This document shows positions 26,743 through 34,795 of a DNA stretch of 64,000 bases, piece by piece (the stretch's first letter is position 1; every line of letters starts with the position of its first letter). Under the pieces are notes generated by a model that saw only the letters and a list, made by a program, of their open reading frames with translations, ran no database searches and was not told the origin of the DNA. The DNA is from Muribaculaceae bacterium (GTDB taxonomy: Bacteria > Bacteroidota > Bacteroidia > Bacteroidales > Muribaculaceae): positions 668,967 through 732,966 of the forward strand of contig JAMPHP010000001.1 of the NCBI GenBank assembly GCA_023663365.1. Direction: 5' to 3'. The position numbers were made by a program, and so were the translations under genes.

Positions 26743-29718
26743 ATGATGTTCCGACACTTGCTCGGCTGCATGCTACTGTCCGTGCCGGCAGTGCTTGCGG
26801 CTGCGACAAGCACTAACTTCGAGAAATCGCGCCCCGACGAAGCCTCGCGCTGGGCCGACTCCGTATACAGCACCCTCACCGAGCGCCAGCGCGTGGCACA
26901 GCTCGTGTTCCCGACCGTCAACCCCACCGACGGCGATGCCTCCAAGGCCGTCGTGCGCCGCTTTGTGGCTACCGATGCCTGTGGCGGCCTGCTCTTCTCG
27001 GGCGGCACATTCGCGCAGTATGCTTCGATGATAAGCTACGCTCAGTCGCTGGCGAAGGTGCCGCTTCTGATTACCTACGATGGCGAGTGGGGGCTCAACA
27101 TGCGCATCAAGGATGCACCGCGCTTCCCCAAGAATATGGCTCTCGGAGCGATTACCGACTATAAACTTATCTACGAATACGGGCGCGAGATGGCACGCGA
27201 ATGTCGCCTGCTGGGTGTCAATGTCAATTTCGCCCCCGATGCCGATGTCAACTCCAACCCGTCGAACCCCGTGATCGGTCAGCGCTCATTCGGCGAGGAC
27301 CCCGCACGTGTGGCCATGGCCTCCACGGCCTACTCTCTCGGCCTTGAGGACGGCGGCGTGCAGGCCGTGGCCAAGCACTTCCCCGGCCATGGCGACACCG
27401 ATGTGGACTCGCACAAGGCGCTCCCCACGGTCGGTCACAGCCGGGCCACACTCGATGCCACCGACCTTGTGCCTTTCAAGGATTTCATCGGTGCCGGGTG
27501 CTCCGGCATCATGGTAGGGCATATCTCGGTGCCTGCACTCGACGCTACGGGTGCACCGGCATCGCTCTCCAAGGCCGTGAGCACCGATTTGCTTCGCGGT
27601 GAGCTCGGCTTCGACGGCCTCGTCTACACCGATGCCCTTGCCATGCGCGGAGCTGTTGACCCCAAGGGGCGCAATACATCGCTGGCAGCCCTGATGGCCG
27701 GTGCCGACGTGCTGCTCAACCCCACGCAGCCCGCCAAGGCCATCGATGCCATCATGGCAGCCATTGCCGACGGCACCGTGAGCAAGGATGAAATTGCAGT
27801 GCGATGCAAGCGCATCCTCCGCTATAAGTACTTGCTCGGCGCCGGACTGCGCCCCGCAGGCACAGCCGCAGCCGTCAAGGGCGCCGTATGCAGCCCCGAA
27901 GCCGACGCCCTCATCAAGCGCCTTGCCGCGGCATCGATTACCGTGGTGAAGAATGAGGGGGCTATCCTCCCGCTCGACCCCGCCAAAGCCGCGCGGGTGG
28001 CCGTGGTGAATATCGGAGCCAAGAGCGGCAACGACTTCATGAACACTTGCGGCCTCTATACCGAAGTAGAGCCGCACTACACCATGGGTGAAGACTTCTC
28101 GGCGGCATCCATTGCCAAAATCAACGGAAACGACATAATCATCGCCGCCGTCTACGACGATAAGGCTGCCACACGCGCAGCCTTCGCCCACCTTGTGAAA
28201 GATGCCCGCAAGCCTGTGGTGGCGGTGTTCTTCATCACACCTTACCGCATGGCCAAGTTTGCGGCCTCCATCCCTGCCCTGAAGGGCCTCGTGCTTGCCT
28301 ACGAGGATATTGCCGCCGAGCGTGTGAGCGCCGCCGAAGCACTCTTCGGAGGCATAGCCGTGAGCGGCCGTCTGCCCGTCAATCTGCCGGGCATAGCGCC
28401 GGTAGGTACGGGCTTCGATTACCCCAAGACAGCGCTCGGCTACAGCTCACCCGTCGCCGAAGGCTTCGCGCCATGGCTCGCCGACAGCATCGACACCGCC
28501 GTGGGCAAAGCGCTTGCGGCGGGAGCTTTCCCCGGCTGCCAGGTGCTCGTGGCCAAAGGTGGCAATATAGTGTACGACAAGTGCTTCGGCCGCCTCTCCT
28601 CGGCCAAGGAGAGTGCCAAGGTGAACCATCAGACGGCCTACGACCTCGCTTCCGTGAGCAAGGCCACCGGCACCCTCGCCGGCATAATGAAAGCCTACGA
28701 CAGCGGGCTGCTGCGCCTCGATGCCTCCCTCGGCGAGCTTATCCCCGAGCTTACCGACACGGCAAAGCGCGCCCTCACCGTGCGCGAGCTCCTCTATCAT
28801 CGCACCGGTATGCCCCCGTCGCTCAATATGTTTACCACGATGATCGACACCGCCAGCTACACTGGCAAGCTCATCACGCCGCGCCCCGACAAAACGCACT
28901 CCATCAAGATTCAGCGCCGTGCCTACGGCCACAGCAGCGCACGCCTCCGCACCGATATCCTCGGCAAGGAGCGCAGCGAGGCCTTCCCCGTAGAGGCTGC
29001 CAAAGGGATATTCACGGGCCGTGCAACCTACGACACCATCATGGCGCGCATCTACAATATCCCGCTGAAGTCGAAGACCTACCGCTACTCGTGCCTCAAC
29101 TTCTGCCTGCTCATGGACATTGAGCAGCGCCTCACCGGGCGCCCGCACGATGTGTATGTGGCTGAGGAGATATTCGAGCCTCTCGGAGCCTACCGCACGG
29201 CCTACCGCCCGCGCACCAACATCGGAGCCTCCAACGTGGCACCGACTGAGCACGACACCTTCCTGCGCCGCCAGACTCTTGCCGGATATGTGCACGACGA
29301 GCTTGCCGCCTTCTCGGGCGGCGTGCAGGGCAACGCCGGCCTATTTGCCAATGCCCGCGATGTGGCCAAGTACTGCCAGATGCTTCTCAACGGCGGCACC
29401 TACGGTGGCAAGCGCTTGCTCTCCGAGGCTACGGCGAAATTATTCAGCACCGACAAGAGCCCCGATTGCCGCCGCGGCCTCGGCTTCGACAAGCCCGATG
29501 TGGAGAACCCCGACAATTCGCCCACGTGCGAGGAAGCGTCGGCTGCTGTTTTCGGCCACCTCGGCTTCACCGGCACCGCTTTCTGGGTCGATCCCGACCG
29601 CGACCTTATTTTTGTATTTCTCACCAACAGGGTCAACCCCACGCGCGACAACGCCGCTTTCAATAAGCACAATATCCGCCCGCACCTCTTCAGCATCATC
29701 AACCGTGCGCTGATATAG
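26743..29718 (+). CDS. Glycoside hydrolase family 3 (NagZ-like) fused to a beta-lactamase-type serine hydrolase
   Basis: The 991-residue exported protein joins two enzymes. The N-terminal part (about 30-370) is a GH3 beta-N-acetylhexosaminidase: KHFPGHGDTDVDSHKALP is the NagZ-type His/Asp loop and VYTDALAMRG carries the nucleophile Asp. A GH3 C-terminal domain (about 380-570) follows. The last 400 residues are a penicillin-binding-protein/class C beta-lactamase-like domain with SVSK as the SxxK motif and YSC at the place of the usual YxN. A signal peptide is present (MMFRHLLGCMLLSVPAVLAAA). Such fusions occur in Bacteroidetes and are thought to act in peptidoglycan turnover or recycling outside the cytoplasm. 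ATG 26746 is an alternative start. Confidence 0.9.
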   Translation: MMFRHLLGCMLLSVPAVLAAATSTNFEKSRPDEASRWADSVYSTLTERQRVAQLVFPTVNPTDGDASKAVVRRFVATDACGGLLFSGGTFAQYASMISYAQSLAKVPLLITYDGEWGLNMRIKDAPRFPKNMALGAITDYKLIYEYGREMARECRLLGVNVNFAPDADVNSNPSNPVIGQRSFGEDPARVAMASTAYSLGLEDGGVQAVAKHFPGHGDTDVDSHKALPTVGHSRATLDATDLVPFKDFIGAGCSGIMVGHISVPALDATGAPASLSKAVSTDLLRGELGFDGLVYTDALAMRGAVDPKGRNTSLAALMAGADVLLNPTQPAKAIDAIMAAIADGTVSKDEIAVRCKRILRYKYLLGAGLRPAGTAAAVKGAVCSPEADALIKRLAAASITVVKNEGAILPLDPAKAARVAVVNIGAKSGNDFMNTCGLYTEVEPHYTMGEDFSAASIAKINGNDIIIAAVYDDKAATRAAFAHLVKDARKPVVAVFFITPYRMAKFAASIPALKGLVLAYEDIAAERVSAAEALFGGIAVSGRLPVNLPGIAPVGTGFDYPKTALGYSSPVAEGFAPWLADSIDTAVGKALAAGAFPGCQVLVAKGGNIVYDKCFGRLSSAKESAKVNHQTAYDLASVSKATGTLAGIMKAYDSGLLRLDASLGELIPELTDTAKRALTVRELLYHRTGMPPSLNMFTTMIDTASYTGKLITPRPDKTHSIKIQRRAYGHSSARLRTDILGKERSEAFPVEAAKGIFTGRATYDTIMARIYNIPLKSKTYRYSCLNFCLLMDIEQRLTGRPHDVYVAEEIFEPLGAYRTAYRPRTNIGASNVAPTEHDTFLRRQTLAGYVHDELAAFSGGVQGNAGLFANARDVAKYCQMLLNGGTYGGKRLLSEATAKLFSTDKSPDCRRGLGFDKPDVENPDNSPTCEEASAAVFGHLGFTGTAFWVDPDRDLIFVFLTNRVNPTRDNAAFNKHNIRPHLFSIINRALI

Positions 29719-29737
29719 CGGCAGCAGTACACGAAAA

Positions 29738-29770
29738 AAGGCGAAGGGCAAGCGCTGCTCTTCGCCTTTG
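29738..29770. terminator. Bidirectional terminator between GH3 fusion and OmpA-family genes
   Basis: A stem AAGGCGAAG/CTTCGCCTT (29738-29746 and 29760-29768), with A-rich sequence on the left and T on the right, lies between two convergent genes and can serve both. Confidence 0.75.
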
Positions 29771-29792
29771 CAATATAATACTGACGGGATTT

Positions 29793-30584
29793 TTATTTCG
29801 CTACAATCTCGGCTCGGCGGTCCTGGGCATCGTTGGCGTAGGCGTGCGTGGGACCCATGCCCTTGGCTGTGACCTTGCCTGCGGGCACACCGTGAGCCAC
29901 CAGATAGTCGGCGATGGCACGTGCACGGCGCTCGCTCAGGCGGCGGTTGAAGGCGGGCTTGCCATGCTCGTCGGTATAAGCCTTGACGTCGAGACTGAGC
30001 CCTTTGTCGCGGGCCTGCTCTGCGAGCCTGCTGAGGGCAGCTGTCTCGGGCACCTTGCTAGAGCCGTATTCAAAGAGGTATACCACCGGGCTCGACGACG
30101 ATGCCACAGCCACCACTTCGGTGCCTGTAGCCGCAGCCGATGCCTTTGCCGATGCGAGAGCTCGCCCGGAGGCATCTGCGGCCTCAGCCTCAGTGGCTGA
30201 GTACGACAAGTCGGGGCTCATATACTCCTCGAAAGGAGCCGGAATGGCGCTCTTGTTGCCGAAAGCATAGTATCCGGCGCCCTCTGCCTTGGGCAGGCGC
30301 AACTGACGGCCCGGATTTTGCGGAGCCGAAGGCACGCCGCCGTCGACCCACACGTAGCATCCAACTCCGAAAGCTAGTCCGAGGAGCACTGCGGCGCCGT
30401 ACTTTACAAAGGCAGGAGTCTCATCGACATCGGCGGTGACGGCGGGCACCACCACATCGTCGGCATCTTCGTGTGCACGAAGCTGCTGAGCCTCCTTGTG
30501 TGCTTCAATACTCTGCCGGCGCGGATGCTCGGCCAGCCTTTTCTGTGCGGCTTGGCGTGCCGTCTTGTCGTCTTTCGTTGCCAT
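29793..30584 (-). CDS. OmpA-family protein with single membrane anchor
   Basis: The 263-residue protein has a charged N-terminal cytoplasmic part, one membrane helix (about residues 60-80, FVKYGAAVLLGLAFGVGCYVW), an Ala/Ser-rich linker, and a C-terminal OmpA-like peptidoglycan-binding domain. In that domain VKAYTDEHGKPAFNRRLSERRARAIADYLVAHGV keeps the Asp and Arg that hold the peptide stem. It therefore links the inner membrane to peptidoglycan, more like MotB or Pal-type anchors than an outer-membrane barrel. No motor genes lie nearby. It is convergent with the GH3 fusion. Confidence 0.85.
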   Translation of the reverse strand: MATKDDKTARQAAQKRLAEHPRRQSIEAHKEAQQLRAHEDADDVVVPAVTADVDETPAFVKYGAAVLLGLAFGVGCYVWVDGGVPSAPQNPGRQLRLPKAEGAGYYAFGNKSAIPAPFEEYMSPDLSYSATEAEAADASGRALASAKASAAATGTEVVAVASSSSPVVYLFEYGSSKVPETAALSRLAEQARDKGLSLDVKAYTDEHGKPAFNRRLSERRARAIADYLVAHGVPAGKVTAKGMGPTHAYANDAQDRRAEIVAK

Positions 30585-30741
30585 AATAGTAAAATTTAAG
30601 TAGTTGCAAACGTAGGTGTTGATTATAGATATTCAACGCCCGGCGGCATCGGCAGGTTCGGCGGCAAACGTTAAAAACCGCAAGAGCGAACTCACTGTGC
30701 CGCCGGGGTGTTCTATAGGCAGTATTATAATCAGAAATATT

Positions 30742-31239
30742 ATGAAAACAGGAATATTCTATGGCTCGGCCACCGGCACCACTGCCGAGGTGGCTCAGCG
30801 CATCGCAAAACTCATGGGCGTGGCCGATGCCGACGTGCACGATGTGGCCGGCACGGCTTCTCACACCCTCGGCAACTACGAGCTGCTCATCCTCGGCTCT
30901 TCTACCTGGGGCAGCGGTGAGCTCGAGGACGATTGGTATGACTTCGTCGACGGTGCTGCCGCCCTCGACCTCAGCGGTAAGAAAATAGCACTCTTCGGCT
31001 GTGGCGATGAGACCATGAGCGACACCTTCTGCGATGCCGTGGGCTTGCTCTACGACCGCCTCAGGGGCACCGGTGCAGAATTTGTGGGCGAATATCCGGC
31101 CGACGGATACACATTCGACAAATCTGCCGCCACCGACGGCGACACCATGCGCGGCCTTGTGCTCGACGAAGTAAACCACCCCGAGCTTACCTCGAACCGC
31201 CTGAGCCACTGGACCGATGAGCTCAAAAAGCTCGGATAA
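30742..31239 (+). CDS. fldA: Flavodoxin
   Basis: This is a small FMN-binding electron carrier. The ATG at 30742 gives 165 residues. The phosphate loop GSATGTTAEVA follows MKTGIFY at the N terminus. The FMN-contacting loops SSTWGSGELEDDW and CGDETMSDTFCDAVG are present, and the length fits the long-chain class. An open frame continues upstream to 30616 but lacks family residues. A strong terminator follows. Confidence 0.93.
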   Translation: MKTGIFYGSATGTTAEVAQRIAKLMGVADADVHDVAGTASHTLGNYELLILGSSTWGSGELEDDWYDFVDGAAALDLSGKKIALFGCGDETMSDTFCDAVGLLYDRLRGTGAEFVGEYPADGYTFDKSAATDGDTMRGLVLDEVNHPELTSNRLSHWTDELKKLG

Positions 31240-31271
31240 CACCCGGGTACACTCTTAATAAAACTTAAAGC

Positions 31272-31305
31272 AGCGCCGCGGACTTAGTGCCGCGGCGCTT
31301 TTTTT
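31272..31305 (+). terminator. Terminator after flavodoxin
   Basis: A perfect 10-bp stem AGCGCCGCGG/CCGCGGCGCT (31272-31281 and 31290-31299) with an 8-nt loop is followed by seven T residues. Confidence 0.9.
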
Positions 31306-31307
31306 CG

Positions 31308-31315
31308 TACCTTTG
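31308..31315 (+). promoter_or_regulatory. -7 box (TACCTTTG) before the DHH phosphoesterase gene
   Basis: TACCTTTG fits TAnnTTTG and lies directly after the flavodoxin terminator, 17 nt before the next ATG. A -33 element would fall in the terminator and is not clear. Confidence 0.6.
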
Positions 31316-31332
31316 CCCGATAATACAGCAGA

Positions 31333-32367
31333 ATGATATCACGCCAAATCAACGAAGAAGCAATAGCCAAGGCCAAAAGCCTCATCGACGGTGCCGAGCG
31401 CATCGTTGCAGTGTGTCACACCGGGCCCGACGGCGATGCCATAGGCTCCTGTCTGGCCGCCACGCACGTGTTCTCGGCCATAGGTAAGGACATCCGCACC
31501 GTCATCCCCGACCAATGCCTCTTCAATCTCCGCACCCTTCCCGGAGCCAAGGAGATGGTCGATGCGGCAAAGTATCCCGACTTTGCCCGACAGCTCATCG
31601 ATGAAGCCGATCTTCTGCTGTGCCTCGATTTCAACGAGCCGCGCCGCACAGGCCGCCTTGAGGAAGCCATCCGCGGCGCCAAGGCTGCCAAAATCCTCAT
31701 CGACCACCATCTCAACCCCGATATCGAGGCCGATGTGGTGATTTCACACCCCGAGATGCCGGCCACGGCTTATCTGCTCTTCAGGTTTTTCTGCCGGCTC
31801 GAGCTCTTCAACTTCATCGACCGCAAAGCCGCCGAGTGCCTTCTTGCCGGCATGATGACAGATACGGGCAATTTCTCCTACAACTGCTCCGACCCCGAGC
31901 TGTTCATTGTCACAGCCGAGCTCATCCGCAAGGGAGCCGACAAAGAAAAGCTCTACCGCCAGCTCTTCGCCACATTCTCGGAGAACTGTATGCGCCTCAA
32001 CTCCTATGCCATCCTCAAGAAGATGGAGGTCTTTGCCGACAGCAGTGCAGCCCTTATCACCCTTTCGCGCGACGAGCTCAACCGCTTCCACTACACCAAA
32101 GGCGACACCGAAGGCTTGGTGAACAGGCCTCTCGCCATCCCCGGCGTGCAGTATAGCTGCTTCATGCGCCAGGAGGCCGATTGCATAAGGGTGTCGATGC
32201 GCAGCCTCGGCGATTTCCCGGTCAACAAAGTATGCGCCGACCACTTCGGAGGCGGCGGACACCTCAATGCCGCCGGTGGTGAGTTTGCCGGCACACTCGA
32301 GGAAGCAGCCGAGCTCTTCCGCTCTATCCTGAAAGATAACAAGAAAAAATATATAGACAAAAAATAG
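31333..32367 (+). CDS. nrnA: DHH/DHHA1 phosphoesterase, NrnA-like oligoribonuclease/pAp phosphatase
   Basis: This family degrades very short RNA and/or pAp in the cytoplasm. The 344-residue protein has the DHH-family motifs TGPDGDAIGS, LCLDFNEP, ILIDHHLNPD and DTGNFSYNCSDP, and the C-terminal DHHA1 signature GGGGHLNAAGG. Length fits NrnA. It is followed within 2 nt by a lipoprotein gene, so both are likely cotranscribed from the promoter at 31308. Confidence 0.88.
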   Translation: MISRQINEEAIAKAKSLIDGAERIVAVCHTGPDGDAIGSCLAATHVFSAIGKDIRTVIPDQCLFNLRTLPGAKEMVDAAKYPDFARQLIDEADLLLCLDFNEPRRTGRLEEAIRGAKAAKILIDHHLNPDIEADVVISHPEMPATAYLLFRFFCRLELFNFIDRKAAECLLAGMMTDTGNFSYNCSDPELFIVTAELIRKGADKEKLYRQLFATFSENCMRLNSYAILKKMEVFADSSAALITLSRDELNRFHYTKGDTEGLVNRPLAIPGVQYSCFMRQEADCIRVSMRSLGDFPVNKVCADHFGGGGHLNAAGGEFAGTLEEAAELFRSILKDNKKKYIDKK

Positions 32368-32369
32368 AA

Positions 32370-32930
32370 ATGAACCGCTTCGCAATTATCGCAGTTCTGG
32401 CCGCAATGGTGTGCGCACTAAGCTCGTGCGACGACGGCAAGTCGTATGCCGAACTCCTCAACGAAGAGGATATGTATGTCAACAACTATCTTGCCGACAA
32501 CACTGTGCTTCTCGATGTACCGGCCGACACGGTGTTCGAGTACGGGCCTGATGCACCTTACTATCGCCTCAACGACGATGGCACACTCTACATGCAGGTG
32601 CTCGACCCCGGCACAAAAGGCAATATGGTGAGCCCCAACGAGCAGATATACTTCCGCTACACCCGCTGGGCGCTCAACGCCTACACCGGTCCGGGCTCGC
32701 TCGGCACCGGCGACGGCAACAATCTCTCGCTCAACCCCTGCTGGTTCCGCTACGGCAACTACCAGATAGAGTCGTCCTACACCTGGGGCACAGGCGTGCA
32801 GTACCCGCTCAGTCTCCTGCCGGTCGACTGCAAGGTGAAAATCGTGATAAAGTCGACCGACGGCCCCACTTCGGAGCAGGCATCGGTCATACCCTTCCTG
32901 TGGCAGCTCACCTACGAGCGCCGTCAGTAA
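32370..32930 (+). CDS. DUF4827-type lipoprotein
   Basis: The 186-residue protein has a lipoprotein signal (AAMVCALSSC, Cys at about residue 20) and a small domain with the segments YAELLNEEDMYVNNYLADN and PYYRLNDDGTLYMQVLDPG. In Bacteroidales, a lipoprotein of this kind (DUF4827) is commonly found between the NrnA-type gene and glmM, exactly as here. It probably faces the periplasm. Biochemical role unknown. Confidence 0.7.
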   Translation: MNRFAIIAVLAAMVCALSSCDDGKSYAELLNEEDMYVNNYLADNTVLLDVPADTVFEYGPDAPYYRLNDDGTLYMQVLDPGTKGNMVSPNEQIYFRYTRWALNAYTGPGSLGTGDGNNLSLNPCWFRYGNYQIESSYTWGTGVQYPLSLLPVDCKVKIVIKSTDGPTSEQASVIPFLWQLTYERRQ

Positions 32931-32953
32931 AGAATGCTGCATAAGAATGGATT

Positions 32954-32980
32954 GGGAGCCCCGTGCGGCTCCCTTTTTTT
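32954..32980 (+). terminator. Terminator before glmM
   Basis: A 7-bp stem GGGAGCC/GGCTCCC (32954-32960 and 32967-32973) is followed by seven T residues. Confidence 0.85.
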
Positions 32981-33012
32981 GCGCCGCTTTTCCTAATGTG
33001 CGGAAAAATGCG

Positions 33013-33020
33013 TAATTTTG
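33013..33020 (+). promoter_or_regulatory. -7 box (TAATTTTG) for glmM
   Basis: TAATTTTG fits TAnnTTTG and lies 39 nt before the glmM start codon. Confidence 0.6.
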
Positions 33021-33059
33021 CACCGCCGAAATTCAGCAACATAACACACATCACCAAAT

Positions 33060-34448
33060 ATGTCTCTTATCAAATCAATCTCCGGCATCCGCGGCACAAT
33101 AGGCGGAGCCCCCGGCGAAGGCCTTTCTCCCCTTGATATTGTGAAGTTCACTGCGGCATACGCGAAATTCATAAGCAAGAACACCACAAAAAGCACCCGC
33201 ACAATAGTAGTGGGCCGCGATGCCCGCCTCTCGGGCAGCATGGTGCGCGACCTCGTGGTGGGTACTCTCACCGGCTGCGGCTTCAATGTGGTGGACATCG
33301 ACCTTGCCTCGACACCCACCACAGAGCTGGCGGTGACAGGCGAGAATGCCTGCGGCGGTCTTATCCTCACCGCTTCGCACAATCCCATCCAGTGGAATGC
33401 CCTCAAGCTCCTCAATGAGCGCGGCGAGTTCCTCGATGCTGCCGAAGGTGCGGAAGTGCTCCGCATAGCCGCAGCCGACGACTTCGACTTCGCGGGCGTG
33501 TTCGAGCTCGGAAAAGTATATACCAACACCACCTGGGTGCGCCGCCACATAGAGCAGGTGCTCGCACTCCCGCTGGTCGATGCCGAAGCCATAGCCAAGG
33601 CCGACTTCACGGTGGCTGTCGATGCCGTAAACTCGGTGGGCGGTGTCATCGTGCCCCAGCTGCTGCGCGCCCTCGGCGTGAAGAAAATCGTGGAGCTCAA
33701 CTGTGAGCCCACAGGCCACTTCGCGCACACTCCCGAGCCTATCCCCGAAAACCTCAACGACATAGCCGACACCGTGCGCCGCACCGGTGCCGACGTGGGC
33801 TTTGTGGTTGACCCCGACGTGGACCGCCTCGCCATCATCTCCGACGGCGGCGACTTCTTCGGCGAAGAGTACACACTGGTGGCCGTTGCCGACTATGTGC
33901 TCAGCCACACTCCCGGCAACACCGTGAGCAACCTCAGCTCGAGCCGCGCTCTCCGCGACGTGACCGTGGCCCGAGGCGGAAGCTATGAGGCAGCAGCCGT
34001 AGGCGAGGTCAACGTGACCACCAAGATGAAAGAGACCGGTGCCGTGATCGGTGGCGAAGGCAATGGCGGTGTGATCTATCCCGCGCTCCACTATGGCCGC
34101 GACGCTATGGTCGGCATCGCACTCTTCCTCACACTGCTGGCCAAGTCGGGCAAGAGCGTGAGCGAGCTCCGCAAAGGCTATCCCGCCTACGAAATCTACA
34201 AGTCGAAAATCGAGCTCACACCCGACATCGACGTGGACGCAATCCTTGCCGCTGTGAAAGAAAAGTACGCCAGCGAGAAAGTGACCGACATCGACGGCGT
34301 GAAAATCGACTTCGCCGAGTCATGGGTACACCTGCGCAAGTCCAACACCGAGCCCATCATCCGCATATATGCCGAGGCTCACACCGCCGACGATGCCAAG
34401 GCTCTGGCTGCCAATATTAAAGCCGTAATCGACGGTATGGTTAAATAA
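33060..34448 (+). CDS. glmM: Phosphoglucosamine mutase
   Basis: This enzyme interconverts glucosamine-6-phosphate and glucosamine-1-phosphate for UDP-GlcNAc synthesis. The 462-residue protein has the phosphoserine loop TASHNPIQWNALK (Ser at about 106), the metal loop DPDVDR, the sugar-binding GGEGNGG and the phosphate-binding RKSNTEPIIRIY near the C terminus. The gene has its own promoter and follows a terminator. Related phosphomannomutases share the motifs, but the N terminus SLIKSISGIRGTIGG and the length favour GlmM. Confidence 0.88.
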   Translation: MSLIKSISGIRGTIGGAPGEGLSPLDIVKFTAAYAKFISKNTTKSTRTIVVGRDARLSGSMVRDLVVGTLTGCGFNVVDIDLASTPTTELAVTGENACGGLILTASHNPIQWNALKLLNERGEFLDAAEGAEVLRIAAADDFDFAGVFELGKVYTNTTWVRRHIEQVLALPLVDAEAIAKADFTVAVDAVNSVGGVIVPQLLRALGVKKIVELNCEPTGHFAHTPEPIPENLNDIADTVRRTGADVGFVVDPDVDRLAIISDGGDFFGEEYTLVAVADYVLSHTPGNTVSNLSSSRALRDVTVARGGSYEAAAVGEVNVTTKMKETGAVIGGEGNGGVIYPALHYGRDAMVGIALFLTLLAKSGKSVSELRKGYPAYEIYKSKIELTPDIDVDAILAAVKEKYASEKVTDIDGVKIDFAESWVHLRKSNTEPIIRIYAEAHTADDAKALAANIKAVIDGMVK

Positions 34449-34465
34449 TTTTTAGCCCGAAAAAG

Positions 34466-34495
34466 TTGGCGGTTGGCAAAAAAAGCGTAAATTTG
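34466..34495 (+). promoter_or_regulatory. Promoter of the small ferredoxin gene
   Basis: TTGG (34466-34469) and TAAATTTG (34488-34495) are 18 nt apart, close to the Bacteroidetes TTTG-N19-TAnnTTTG pattern. The start codon is 50 nt downstream. Confidence 0.65.
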
Positions 34496-34545
34496 CATCA
34501 TCAAACAAACAGACAACAACGTATAATTTCTAACAAACCACTACT

Positions 34546-34716
34546 ATGGCTTACGTAATCACCGACAGCTGTGTCGCTTGCGGCACTTGCCTCCCCGAAT
34601 GCCCCGTTGGCGCAATCTCCGAAGGCGACATCTACCACATCGATCCCGATACCTGCATCGACTGCGGTACTTGCGCATCTGTTTGCCCCAGCGAAGCTAT
34701 CATCCCCGGCGAATAA
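34546..34716 (+). CDS. 2[4Fe-4S] ferredoxin, 56 residues
   Basis: This is a small clostridial-type ferredoxin carrying two [4Fe-4S] clusters, a low-potential electron carrier for pyruvate or other 2-oxoacid oxidoreductases. The short frame reads MAYVITDSCVACGTCLPECP, then a VGAISEG linker, then a second motif CIDCGTCASVCPSEAI. Both CxxCxxCxxxCP motifs are complete. The gene has its own promoter and terminator, so it is a single-gene transcript. Confidence 0.95.
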   Translation: MAYVITDSCVACGTCLPECPVGAISEGDIYHIDPDTCIDCGTCASVCPSEAIIPGE

Positions 34717-34735
34717 TTCCACTCGGATAAATAGC

Positions 34736-34776
34736 GATAAAAGGCCGGCTGTCCTCAGGGCAGCCGGCCTTTTATC
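34736..34776. terminator. Bidirectional terminator between ferredoxin and rodA
   Basis: A perfect 16-bp inverted repeat (34736-34751 and 34761-34776; core AAGGCCGGCTG) has A-rich left and T-rich right stem ends. It separates the convergent ferredoxin and rodA genes and can stop both transcripts. Confidence 0.9.
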
Positions 34777-34795
34777 ACTGATAAGTGAGTATGTG

